Assembly: GCF_030252345.1 (NCBI RefSeq)
Contig: NZ_CP126980.1
Span: 1,015,501 to 1,079,500, forward strand
Origin: Actinoplanes oblitus
GTDB taxonomy: Bacteria; Actinomycetota; Actinomycetes; Mycobacteriales; Micromonosporaceae
Length of the DNA: 64,000 nt
Direction: 5' to 3'
The translations under genes and the position numbers were made by a program. Under the pieces are notes generated by a model. It had not been told where the DNA came from. It saw only the letters and a list, made by a program, of their open reading frames with translations, and searched no databases. Positions 33,193 to 41,489 of the stretch are shown one piece after another. Each line of letters begins with the position of its first letter. Within the stretch, counting starts at the first letter, position 1.

Positions 33193-34749
33193 TCAGCCCG
33201 AGAGCCAGGCCGCCAGGTCCGCGATGTCCGCTTCCGGAGCGGCGAGTGCCGCAGCGCGGACGATCTCCGGCCGGTCGCGCAGCGCGCGATGCGGCGAGAC
33301 CAGGGCCAGCCCGCTCCAGGCCGCCTCGCGCGAGCGGTCCGTCAGAAGAGCTTTCCGGTACGCCCGGAGCGCCGCCCCGTGGCTGCCCCGCAGACACGCG
33401 TCGTCGCCGTCCAGCGCCGCCCGCTCCGGCTCGTCCCGCAGCAGCGCCCGGATCAGCCGCAACCGCGGGCTCGACTCCACGACCCGTTCGGTGCGGGCCA
33501 CCGTGGCCTCGACCGCGGGCGGCGGCTGCCCGGCCCGCCACGCCGCGGCCAGCGCCGCCGCGTCGCCGGGCGGCACGGTCAGGTTCCGCAGCCGCCAGCG
33601 CGCCCGGTGATCGGCCCGGGCCAGTCCGGCCAGCCGGTCCACCTCGGGATCCACCGGCTCGGCCAGCCACGGCGCCACCTCGTCGCGCAGCGCGGCCACC
33701 ACCCGGGCCCCGGCCGGGGTCAGCGCGCCGCCGCCGAGCAGCCGCCCGGCCGTCTCGTGCACCGCCACCCGCCAGCGGGCGAACTCGAACTCGGCCTCGC
33801 TGACGCCCGGCGCGGCCGGTCCGCCGTCGCGGGCGTCGAACTCGGCCTGCCCTTGTTCGCCGGCGTCGTACGCGGCCTGCCCTTGTTCGCCGGCGTCGCG
33901 CGTGGCCGGTCCGGCTTCGCCGATGCCTCGCGCCGCGCCGGCGGCCCGCAGCTCGGCACGCCAGAAGCGGGTCACGGCCAGGAAGGCGTAGATGCCGTGC
34001 AGGATGCCGAAGACCGGCCGCGGGTCCTCCCGCCACGGCGAATAACTCCGGTCCGCCCCCGGTGCGACCAGGGGGAAGAGCCCGTGCGCCGCGTTCAGCA
34101 CGCTGTGCTGGGTCTCGTGCAGCAGCGCGACCGCCAGCCCGGTCCCGGAGGCCGGCGCCGACATCGCCACCGCCCCGAACGCCTCCGCCGAGGTGGCGCT
34201 CACGCCCTCGGCGAGCGGGTCCGGGCGGGCCGGCACGATCACCCGCAGCACACCGCCGAGGATGCCGGCCGCCGCCGGATGCCTGTCGACCAGGATCCGC
34301 CACGCCGCGTCGAGGCAGCGCCGCCAGTGCGCCAGCCCGGCCGGGTCGAGCGGCTCGGCCGGCGGCAGCCCGATCAGGTGGCGCAGCGGACCCCGGTCGT
34401 CCAGCCGCACTCGCAGGGTGCGCCCGGCGTGCGTGGTGACCAGCAGATGCCCGGCCGGCTCGGGTAGCTCACCGACAGTGGGCGGCACCCCGGCGCGGCG
34501 CGCGGCCAGCAGCCGGGCCGCCCACAGGCCGGTCATCGGGTCGGCGGCGCGCTGCCGGGACTGATCGGCCGGCAACGCGCGCAGGTGGGCGTACCAGAAG
34601 GGGTCTTCGGGAACCGCGCGCCGAGCCTCCCGCAGGAGGAGCAGATGGCGGCTGAGGCGGGCCCGGCGCAGCAGGGCGAGGGTGTCGGCCGAAGGCCGGC
34701 CGGCACCCAGGGCGGCGAGGTCGGCGTCGGCGAGCCGGAACTGGCGCAA
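33193..34749 (-). CDS. HExxH-type peptide modification enzyme of an FxSxx-COOH system
   Basis: The 518-residue protein contains LLHETQHSVLNAAHGLF near residues 209-225, the HExxH motif of a family known from FxSxx-COOH loci, often fused behind a radical SAM domain. From memory, current naming is aKG-HExxH-type peptide beta-hydroxylase. Other family-like segments are RHLLLLREARR near 33 and GILHGIYAFLAVTRFW near 250. No CxxxCxxC radical SAM motif occurs in the protein. Residues about 280-305 hold a twofold DAGEQGQA repeat. It probably starts at TTG 34749, 17 bases after the precursor stop, so both form an operon. Confidence 0.78.
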   Translation of the reverse strand: MRQFRLADADLAALGAGRPSADTLALLRRARLSRHLLLLREARRAVPEDPFWYAHLRALPADQSRQRAADPMTGLWAARLLAARRAGVPPTVGELPEPAGHLLVTTHAGRTLRVRLDDRGPLRHLIGLPPAEPLDPAGLAHWRRCLDAAWRILVDRHPAAAGILGGVLRVIVPARPDPLAEGVSATSAEAFGAVAMSAPASGTGLAVALLHETQHSVLNAAHGLFPLVAPGADRSYSPWREDPRPVFGILHGIYAFLAVTRFWRAELRAAGAARGIGEAGPATRDAGEQGQAAYDAGEQGQAEFDARDGGPAAPGVSEAEFEFARWRVAVHETAGRLLGGGALTPAGARVVAALRDEVAPWLAEPVDPEVDRLAGLARADHRARWRLRNLTVPPGDAAALAAAWRAGQPPPAVEATVARTERVVESSPRLRLIRALLRDEPERAALDGDDACLRGSHGAALRAYRKALLTDRSREAAWSGLALVSPHRALRDRPEIVRAAALAAPEADIADLAAWLSG

Positions 34750-34766
34750 ACCGCAGATCCCGCCGG

Positions 34767-34955
34767 TCAGAGCGCCGAGTTGAAGCCGGCGATCTGCTCG
34801 CTGGGTCCGGCCAGGTCGTCGGCGAACCGGCGCAGGCAGTGGTCCAGGGCGGAGTCCTCCCGGGCGACCAACTCGTCCAGGGTGGACTCGGAGACGTCGA
34901 TCATGGCGGACCGCCAGTCCGGCGCGTGTGCGTCGTGCGGCTGACCCGTCTCCAC
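34767..34955 (-). CDS. FxSxx-COOH precursor peptide
   Basis: The 62-residue peptide ends GFNSAL, matching the C-terminal F-x-S-x-x signature. Its leader is acidic and helical (STLDELVAREDSALDHCLRR and FADDLAGPSEQIA), as expected for a ribosomally made peptide recognised by modification enzymes. GTG 34955 is preceded by GAGGGGG. The HExxH gene follows after 17 bases. A single cysteine lies mid-peptide. The modified product and function of such systems are not known. Confidence 0.78.
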   Translation of the reverse strand: METGQPHDAHAPDWRSAMIDVSESTLDELVAREDSALDHCLRRFADDLAGPSEQIAGFNSAL

Positions 34956-35115
34956 GGCACCCCCTCGATCGTGGCGGTCGATGCGTTGTCTGAAGGTTAC
35001 GGCGGTCGCCGGGTCGGGTGAGCGCCGGGAGTCGCTACGGTGGGTGCTCGCAGGGATGGCGCGGTCGTGATCTCATGGGACTTCACCACCGCGAGTCGGT
35101 AACGGAGGGCGAAAC

Positions 35116-35589
35116 GTGCTGGGTGGAGATCTGGGCGCCGCTGGCGGCGCGCCCCGGCCGCGGGGTGCGGCCGCGGCGCTGGCCGATCGGGTGGCGGCGT
35201 TGCAGGCGTCGGCCGCCGGTGCTGACGGGGCGATCCTGGTCACCGTGGCGAGTTCCGGCAACGTGACCGGGCTGGAGCTGGACGAGCGGTCGCTGGGTCT
35301 GGGCGCGCCCGGGCTGGCGACCGAGATCCTGCGGACCATCCGGCGGGCCCAGTCGGCGCTCGCCGATCGGGTGGCCGACGCGGTCGAGGCCACCGTGGGC
35401 ATCGAGACCGAGACCGGCAAGGCGGTGCTGGACAGCTTCGCCCAGCGGTTCCCGGTGCAGCCGGACGAGCCGGCCGCCCCGGTGATGCCGGCGCGGGCGC
35501 CGTTCCCCAGCTTCTCGACCACGCCCACGCTGCCGCACCAGGCTCCGGGCGGCGGTTACGAGGGCGGGCGGGACAGCCGTGCACGCTGA
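35116..35589 (+). CDS. YbaB/EbfC-like DNA-binding family protein
   Basis: The 157-residue protein has a core (about 20-110) of the YbaB/EbfC type: ALADRVAALQASAAGADGAI, then VTVASSGNVTGLELDERSLG and a helix with ALADRVADAVEATVGI. A Pro-rich tail follows. Such proteins are small dimers that may bind DNA; in actinomycetes the divergent versions are of unknown role. GTG start at 35116. The next gene overlaps its end by 11 bases, forming a pair. Confidence 0.6.
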   Translation: MLGGDLGAAGGAPRPRGAAAALADRVAALQASAAGADGAILVTVASSGNVTGLELDERSLGLGAPGLATEILRTIRRAQSALADRVADAVEATVGIETETGKAVLDSFAQRFPVQPDEPAAPVMPARAPFPSFSTTPTLPHQAPGGGYEGGRDSRAR

Positions 35590-35971
35590 ACCGAACCCGC
35601 GGCTGCCCCGGCGCGGCCCGGCCCCGGCGGTCGACCAGATGAGCAACGCCGAGCTGGCCCGGATGGTCGAGGCCGAGCACCCGTACCGGGGGAAGGCGCT
35701 CTTCGAACTCTGCGACCGGCTGCCGCACGACGACGACGCGGTGACCAAGGTGGCGATGCTGACCCGGCTCACCTCGCTGCGCCGCGCCCGGCTCTTCGAC
35801 CGGGTGTCGCTGGCCTGGTCGGCGATCATCGCGCTGCTGGCCGCGGAGACGGCGAACGCCCGGGACGAGGCGTATGCCGCCTTCCGGGCGCTGGATCCCG
35901 CCGAGCAGCGGGACATGCTGGACTATCTGGAGGTCACCGCGATCGAGGAGGCCCACCCGCGCATCGCGTGA
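35579..35971 (+). CDS. Hypothetical helical protein
   Basis: The 130-residue protein is not assigned to a family. It is acidic and mostly helical (SNAELARMVEAEHPYRGKAL, RARLFDRVSLAWSAIIALLA). It starts at GTG 35579 inside the end of the YbaB-like gene, so co-translation is likely and a joint function plausible. No membrane helix, signal peptide or catalytic motif was recognised. Confidence 0.6.
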   Translation: MHAEPNPRLPRRGPAPAVDQMSNAELARMVEAEHPYRGKALFELCDRLPHDDDAVTKVAMLTRLTSLRRARLFDRVSLAWSAIIALLAAETANARDEAYAAFRALDPAEQRDMLDYLEVTAIEEAHPRIA

Positions 35972-35994
35972 GCGGGCCCCCGGTTACCTGTGGA

Positions 35995-36279
35995 CTACAT
36001 CTCCACCTTCACGTCCTTGCGGAAGGCCACCCGATCCCGGACCGCTGACGCGTCCGGTTTCGGGTCCGGGTAATACCAGGCGGCGTCCGCGGCGGTCTGC
36101 CCGTCGGCCCGTAGTGAGTAGTAGGAGGCCTTGCCCTTCCACGGGCAGACGGTGTGCGTGTCGGAGGGGATGAGCACGTCCTCACGGACCGAGGTGAGCG
36201 GGAAGTAGTAATTCCCCTCGAGCACCACGGTGTCGTCGCTCTCCGCGATCACTTCGTCGTTCCAGATGGCCTTCGGCAT
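35995..36279 (-). CDS. DUF427 domain protein
   Basis: The 94-residue protein is a complete DUF427 domain: IWNDEVIAESDDTVVLEGNYYFP near the start and TVCPWKGKASYYSL in the middle, followed by AAWYYPDPKP. Function is unknown; the fold is a small beta-barrel-like domain in the cytoplasm. ATG 36279 gives the standard start (MPKAIWNDE); the longer open frame upstream is not conserved-looking. It stands alone on the minus strand. Confidence 0.85.
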   Translation of the reverse strand: MPKAIWNDEVIAESDDTVVLEGNYYFPLTSVREDVLIPSDTHTVCPWKGKASYYSLRADGQTAADAAWYYPDPKPDASAVRDRVAFRKDVKVEM

Positions 36280-36409
36280 GCCTCGAACGTAGCGCGTCGT
36301 CGGTTTTGTGACTGATATGCGCGTTTTATTCACCTCTCGCGGGTGAAAGGCGGCGAGATTGCCGCCGTACCGTAGAATTCCCCTGATTTGTCGATCAAGA
36401 AGGGCTCTG

Positions 36410-37720
36410 ATGACCCGGCTTGACGAGCTACGCGGCTCCGGTAAGGCCAAACGGCACAACGCGCGCACCATCGCCGCGCTGACCGGGAACCCGGGCTGCA
36501 ACCGGCGTGCCGTCCTCGACGCGGCCGGCGTCGACAAGCTGAAGCTCGCCGAGACAGTGGGCTTTCCCGGCAGCTTCGGCCAGTCCCGGTTCGCGCTCTC
36601 CCGCGGCAACGCGTTCGAGGCGATGCTCAAGGCTGACGACTGCGCGCTGCTGCGCACGGTCCTCGACGCCGACGGGCCCGCGCCGTACCAGGACCTCGGC
36701 GCCGACACCGACGACACGCTGGGGGACCGGCACGCGCGGACCGTCGACCTGCTCGCCTCCGCGTCCGCCGCGCTGATCGACCACCCGCTGCTCACCCTCG
36801 AGATCGCCGGGCAGACCGTCTACCTCGAACCCGACCTGGTCGCCTACGCACACGCGGGCCGGTTGCAGGTCGTCGAGATCAAGTCGTTCGCTATCGTCGA
36901 CGGGCAGGCGGAGAGCGCCAAGGTGTCGGCGGCCGCCACCCAGGCCGCTGTCTACGTGCTGGCCCTGCGCGAGCTGCTCGGCCGGCTCGGCATGGACCCG
37001 CTGCTGGTCGACCACGAGGTGGTGCTGGTCTGCCCGGAGAACTTCGCGATGCGCCCGGTCGCGGTCCGGCTCGACGTCCGCAAACAGCTCGCCACCCTGC
37101 GCCGGCAGCTGTCCCGGCTCGCCACGGTCGGCGAGATCATCGACGCGCTGCCCGCCGGGCTCACCTTCGACCTGAGCCGGCCGGCCGAGGAGCTCACCGC
37201 GGCGCTCGGCCAGGTGACCCCGCGCTACGCCCCGGAGTGCCTGTCCACCTGCGAACTCTCCACGTTCTGCCGGCACGAGGCGGCCGGGACCACCGGGGCG
37301 CTGGGCCGGCCGGTGCGGGAGGCGCTCGGCGGGATCGAGACGGTGGCGGAGGTGCTGGCGCTCGCCTCCGGCGTGCAGGCGCCCGCGGCGGATCAGGAGG
37401 AGGCGGCGGCGTTGTTGCGGGCCGCTCTGCGGCTGCGGACCGAGGCGCTTTCCTCGGGGTACGCGGATCCGCTCGCTCCGCTCGTCGAGTCGCCCGCTCC
37501 GCCCACCGGGTCCGTTCCGCCCACCGAGCCCGTTCCGCCCACCGGGTCCGTTCCGCCCACCGAGCCCGCTCCGCCCACCGAGCCCGTTGCGCCCACCGAG
37601 CCCGTTCCGCCCACCGGGTCCGTTCCGCCCACCGAGCCGGCTCCGCTCGTCGGGCCGGCTCCGCTCGTCGGGCCGGCTCCGCTCGTCGGGCCCGCTCCGC
37701 TCGCCGGGCCCGCTTCGTGA
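36410..37720 (+). CDS. Fe-S-type PD-(D/E)XK nuclease with Pro-rich repeat tail
   Basis: The 436-residue protein has a RecB/Cas4-like nuclease core: YLEPDLVAYAHAGRLQVVEI (PD and ExK, the latter in VEIKSFAIVDG) and AAVYVLALREL near residues 140-190. A lone cysteine near the start (GNPGCNRRAVLDAAG) and the C-terminal set CLSTCELSTFC repeat the 1+3 arrangement that holds a 4Fe-4S cluster in Cas4, AddB and Dna2. Residues 363-436 are twelve 6-residue repeats (PPTGSV, PPTEPV, APLVGP types). ATG 36410 follows AAGAAGGG. Its TGA overlaps the GTG of the next gene, so both are coupled. Confidence 0.75.
   Translation: MTRLDELRGSGKAKRHNARTIAALTGNPGCNRRAVLDAAGVDKLKLAETVGFPGSFGQSRFALSRGNAFEAMLKADDCALLRTVLDADGPAPYQDLGADTDDTLGDRHARTVDLLASASAALIDHPLLTLEIAGQTVYLEPDLVAYAHAGRLQVVEIKSFAIVDGQAESAKVSAAATQAAVYVLALRELLGRLGMDPLLVDHEVVLVCPENFAMRPVAVRLDVRKQLATLRRQLSRLATVGEIIDALPAGLTFDLSRPAEELTAALGQVTPRYAPECLSTCELSTFCRHEAAGTTGALGRPVREALGGIETVAEVLALASGVQAPAADQEEAAALLRAALRLRTEALSSGYADPLAPLVESPAPPTGSVPPTEPVPPTGSVPPTEPAPPTEPVAPTEPVPPTGSVPPTEPAPLVGPAPLVGPAPLVGPAPLAGPAS
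37497..37719 (+). repeat. 18-bp coding tandem repeat in the nuclease tail
   Basis: About twelve units of 18 bp in two blocks: first CCGCCCACCGGGTCCGTT/CCGCCCACCGAGCCCGTT types alternating, then CCGCTCGTCGGGCCGGCT types. They encode hexapeptides PPTGSV/PPTEPV and PLVGPA. Confidence 0.85.
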
Positions 37721-39249
37721 GTGTGCTCACCGCTCTCGCTCGTGCGCAGGCCGTCGCGTCCGGGCGGGCGCAGCCCATCGCCACCGTGCGCCACCTGCAC
37801 GTGCACGACCACCCGCTGGTGCTGATCCCGCTGGCCATGGCCGGCGAGGCGAACGCCCCGCTGGCCGCGCTCGCCGGCACCGACCCGGCGAAACCGGAAC
37901 TGCTGGTGGTCACCCAGCCGCGGGACCGTGACGAGCGGTTCCGGTTCGCCGACCGGCTCGGCCAGATCCTGGTCGCGTACGCCGACTCGTTCACCGACCA
38001 GACCGAGGACGTGCCGGTCGAGCGGGGCAAGGACGTCCGGACCCGGTACGCCGACGCCCCGCAGCTCTGGGTGCCGAACCCGGCCGGCGTCGACTTCCTG
38101 CGCCTGTTCGGCCGGTCCACCCGGTTCCGCACCGTCGACGGCGAGCACCCGGTGCCGGTCTCGGTGCCGCTGCTCGGCCGGTGGCTGACGTTCTTCGCCA
38201 ACAGCGCCGAGGTACCCGGCTCGTCCCTGCTGCTCACCGCGGTGCAGGCGCTCGGGCTGCACTGGACCACCGGGCAGAGCGGTGCCGAGGACGCCCAGCT
38301 GGGTGTGCTGCTCGCCTGGATCGAGGAGGGTGCCGAGGCGGCCCGCGCGGTGGAGAACGGCCCGGTCGCCGGCCCGGCCACCGACCCGGATTTCGACAAC
38401 AAGGTGCTCGCCCCGCTGATCGAGCGCGCCGCCCCGGAACTGTCCGAGGTGCTCCGCTCGCTGCTGATGCCCACCTGGGACCGGATGTGGCGGACCCTGA
38501 ACCTGCTGCGCCGGCTGCCGGCAGGGGAGCGGGTGGGCCGGCGCTGGGAGGGCGACAAGGACGCGTACACGGCGTTCAGCCAGTACGTCGCGGAGGGCGG
38601 CGCCCCGCAGCCCCGCCGGGACGGCGCGGTCGCCGCCGCCGCCCGGTTGCAGCGGCTGGAGAGCGCCGCCTCCCGCTACGCGGTGCAGCGCGCCTTCGAC
38701 GACCCGCTGGTGCTGGCGGAGTACCGGCTGTCCGGCGCCGCCTTCGCCGGGACTGTCACGCTGGCCGCCCCGGACCGCGTCGACGACAGCGGCAAGCGTC
38801 CGGTCCTCCGCCCGCGCATCATGGTCCGCACCACCGAACAGGTGCGGGTCGAGCCCGGCACCTCCCTGACCTCGCCCACGCGCCCGTCCCAGAAGGCCCG
38901 AGTGGTCTCGGTGACCAGGGTCGACCCGGCCGCCGGACGCCCGGCGCCGGCGGCGATCCCGCCCTCCACCGAACCGGACGCCACCCCGGCTTCAGCCTCC
39001 GTGACGCTCACCGCCGCCCCCGTCTCCTCGTCGGCGTCCGGCGTTGTCGAGTTCGATGTGCTGCTGGAGCTGTCCGGGGGGATGGGCCGCAAGCTCGTCG
39101 CCGAGCCGGGCAGCGTCCCCGCGGTGGGCGAGCGCCTGATCTTCACCACGCTGAGTGAGGAGTTCCGCCGCGGCGGTGCTCTCCCGGATCCGTCGGAGAC
39201 CCCATGGACCCACGGCGGCCCACCGGTCTACGAGGAATCACCGGCCTGA
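37717..39249 (+). CDS. Protein of unknown family coupled to the nuclease, probable beta-barrel/stem partner
   Basis: The 510-residue protein was not assigned to a family. It has an alpha/beta N-terminal part (HLHVHDHPLVLIPLAMAGEA), a helical middle (TWDRMWRTLNLLRRLPAGER) and, from about 335, a beta-rich part (SGAAFAGTVTLAAPDRVDDS, KRPVLRPRIMVRTTEQVRVE, DVLLELSGGMGRKLVAEPGS). That part looks like the barrel that precedes the helicase core in Dna2/UPF1-like SF1B proteins. No Walker motif is present. GTG 37717 overlaps the nuclease stop (GTGA), so co-translation and complex formation are likely. The role as a linker to the helicase at 42850-44145 is inference. Confidence 0.6.
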   Translation: MSVLTALARAQAVASGRAQPIATVRHLHVHDHPLVLIPLAMAGEANAPLAALAGTDPAKPELLVVTQPRDRDERFRFADRLGQILVAYADSFTDQTEDVPVERGKDVRTRYADAPQLWVPNPAGVDFLRLFGRSTRFRTVDGEHPVPVSVPLLGRWLTFFANSAEVPGSSLLLTAVQALGLHWTTGQSGAEDAQLGVLLAWIEEGAEAARAVENGPVAGPATDPDFDNKVLAPLIERAAPELSEVLRSLLMPTWDRMWRTLNLLRRLPAGERVGRRWEGDKDAYTAFSQYVAEGGAPQPRRDGAVAAAARLQRLESAASRYAVQRAFDDPLVLAEYRLSGAAFAGTVTLAAPDRVDDSGKRPVLRPRIMVRTTEQVRVEPGTSLTSPTRPSQKARVVSVTRVDPAAGRPAPAAIPPSTEPDATPASASVTLTAAPVSSSASGVVEFDVLLELSGGMGRKLVAEPGSVPAVGERLIFTTLSEEFRRGGALPDPSETPWTHGGPPVYEESPA

Positions 39250-39581
39250 CCACGAGCAACCAGGCCGGGCCGAGTCGGTCCTGTCCGATACCAGCCTGGA
39301 CCGCCTCGACCGCACCGAGTCGGTCCTGACCGATACCAACCAGGGCTGCCCGCACCGGACCCGGTTTGTCCTGACCGGACCGCTCGGGCCCGTCGCCACT
39401 GAGCGAAGACGACCGATGAGGCGCCCGATCTCATGGGCGGACCACCGCGACCACCGGATCCAGCCCGGATGCCCGCTGGACGGCCCGGAGTGGGCCGCAG
39501 CCTCGCGTGACGCCCAGGGACTGCTGGCAAAGGCGTAGAAAATAGGTTTTATCGGGTATCTGAGCCAGGAGCGAACCGGGA
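39250..39581. other. Intergenic region with two imperfect 30-bp direct repeats
   Basis: No gene seen between two convergent genes. The word CCGAGTCGGTCCTG(A/T)CCGA, continuing TACCA, occurs at 39270 and 39315 (45 bp apart), and a decayed third copy may follow near 39363. Confidence 0.5.
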
Positions 39582-41450
39582 TCAGGATCCGGTGAGGCGG
39601 ACCAGGAGCAGGGCGATGTCGTCGCTGCGGCGCGGGGCGACCTCGAGCAGGCGGGCGCAGAGTTCGTCGCCGGGGTAGACGGCGCAGTGGCGGAGCACCT
39701 CGGCGAGGCGGGCGACGCCGTCGTCCAGCAGCTGGTCGCGGTCCTCGACCAGGCCGTCGGTGTAGAGAACCAGTGTCGACCCGGGTGGGACGTAACGGAT
39801 CGTGGTGGTGCGGGGCTCCTGCGGGGGCAGGCCCAGCAGCGGCTCCGGGGGCACCCACCACACCTGCACGCGGCCGTCCGGGAGGAGGAGCAGCGGGGGC
39901 GGGTGGCCCGCGTTCGCGAAGCTGAGCTGGTATCCGGACCAGGACTGGCGGACCCGGGCCAGCACCGCGGTCGCGGCGGCCGGGACGCGCAGGCCGTGCA
40001 GGGCGCTGTCGAGCTGGGTGAGCAGGGCGCCGGGCTCGTCGTCGCGGCCGTAGGCGTTGCCGCGGACCAGGTTGCGCAGCTGGCCCATGGTGGCGGCGGC
40101 CTCGATGTCGTGACCGGCCACGTCGCCGACAGCGACCAGGACGCTGCCGTCCGGCTGGGCGAAGGCGTCGTACCAGTCGCCGCCGACCGCGGCGCCGTCC
40201 TGGGCCGGCAGGTAGCGGGCGTGCAGCTCGACGCCGGGCAGTGCGGGCAGCTCGGTGAGCAGGCTGCGCTGCAGCACCTCGGCGACGTGCCGCTGCTCGC
40301 GGTAGAGGCGGCTGTTCTCCACGGCCAGCCCGGCGCGGCGGCCGATCTCGGCGGCGATCCGCTCCTGCGCGGCGCTGAACGGCGCCCGGTCCGGCCCGTT
40401 GACCAGCAGGACCGCGCCCAGCACCCGGTGGTGCACCGGGGAGATGATCGGCGCGACCATCGACGAGCCGAGGCCGGCCGAGGTGGCGATCGCGGCGATC
40501 TCCGCGTCGCTGAGCCGGCCGCGCAGTTTCGCCGGGCTGTCGGCGCGGCGCATCGGGCGGCCGTGCCGGCGGGCGGCCAGCACGATGGCCCGCAGGTCGG
40601 TGCGGGAGCGGGCGGCCAGGTCGGCCAGCCGGGCCATGTCGCCGGCCCGGGCCGGGTCCCGGTGGGCCGCGCTGACGTGCGGCTCGGCGCCGGGCTCGTC
40701 GGCATAGGTGACCACGCACCAGTCGGCGAGCCGGGCCGTGACGATCCGGCCGAGCCGGCGCATCGCCTCGTCCACGTCCATCGTGGCGGCCAGCGACTCG
40801 GTCAGGTCGGTGAGCAGCTCCAGCTGGTGGTGGGCGGACTCGGCGGCCAGCCGGGCCTCCTCGGCGGTGGCCCGGGCGATCCGCAGGCCCACCTCCGACG
40901 AGCAGAGCGCGGCCAGCTCGGTGAGCAGCCCGATCTCGCTCGGCGTCCAGTCCCGTGGCTCGTGGTCGACGGCGCACAGCGCGCCCACCACCAGGCCGTC
41001 CGGATCGGTGATCGGGGCGCCGGCGTAGGCGATCGCGTTGAGCTGCTCGATCGACGGGTTGCCGCGCATCCGCGGGTCGGCCCGCACGTCCGGGATCACC
41101 AGCATCTCGCCGGCGACCACCACGTGCCGGCTGTACGAGTGGGTCAGCGGCATGGCCCGTTCACTGGCGAACGGCTCCGGCATGCCGACCTGCCCGGCCA
41201 GGAACTGCTGCTCGGCGTCGACCAGGCAGACCACCCCGAGCGGCGCGTCCACCAGCTGGCGGACCAGCATCGCCACCCGGTCGAACGCCTCGTCCGGCCC
41301 GGGCTGCCCCAGCTGCCGGACCGAACGCAGGCGCACCGGATCAGCGAGCACACTCTGCTCGGCGTCGCCGATGACGTCCCACTGCAGCACCCTCGCCCCC
41401 CGGCCGGTTGCCTGCCAGGTTACCGGCGTCGTGGGCCGGTCGGCGCGCAC
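39582..41450 (-). CDS. GAF-GAF-SpoIIE (RsbU-type) protein phosphatase
   Basis: The 622-residue protein has two GAF sensor domains (about 45-190, with GVVCLVDAEQQFLAGQVG, and about 215-375) and a PP2C-like SpoIIE domain (about 390-620). Metal-binding motifs are AAVGGDWYDAF, VGDVAGHDIEAAATM and the C-terminal RRSDDIALLLVRL. It would dephosphorylate a STAS protein in a partner-switching sigma cascade; a candidate substrate is encoded at 28515-28829. A start slightly downstream of 41450 is possible. It lies between the nuclease pair and the prim-pol on the opposite strand to the nuclease. Confidence 0.88.
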   Translation of the reverse strand: MRADRPTTPVTWQATGRGARVLQWDVIGDAEQSVLADPVRLRSVRQLGQPGPDEAFDRVAMLVRQLVDAPLGVVCLVDAEQQFLAGQVGMPEPFASERAMPLTHSYSRHVVVAGEMLVIPDVRADPRMRGNPSIEQLNAIAYAGAPITDPDGLVVGALCAVDHEPRDWTPSEIGLLTELAALCSSEVGLRIARATAEEARLAAESAHHQLELLTDLTESLAATMDVDEAMRRLGRIVTARLADWCVVTYADEPGAEPHVSAAHRDPARAGDMARLADLAARSRTDLRAIVLAARRHGRPMRRADSPAKLRGRLSDAEIAAIATSAGLGSSMVAPIISPVHHRVLGAVLLVNGPDRAPFSAAQERIAAEIGRRAGLAVENSRLYREQRHVAEVLQRSLLTELPALPGVELHARYLPAQDGAAVGGDWYDAFAQPDGSVLVAVGDVAGHDIEAAATMGQLRNLVRGNAYGRDDEPGALLTQLDSALHGLRVPAAATAVLARVRQSWSGYQLSFANAGHPPPLLLLPDGRVQVWWVPPEPLLGLPPQEPRTTTIRYVPPGSTLVLYTDGLVEDRDQLLDDGVARLAEVLRHCAVYPGDELCARLLEVAPRRSDDIALLLVRLTGS

Positions 41451-41489
41451 GCTCCCGACCCGATCATCCGTTTCCGGAGGTCCAATCGG

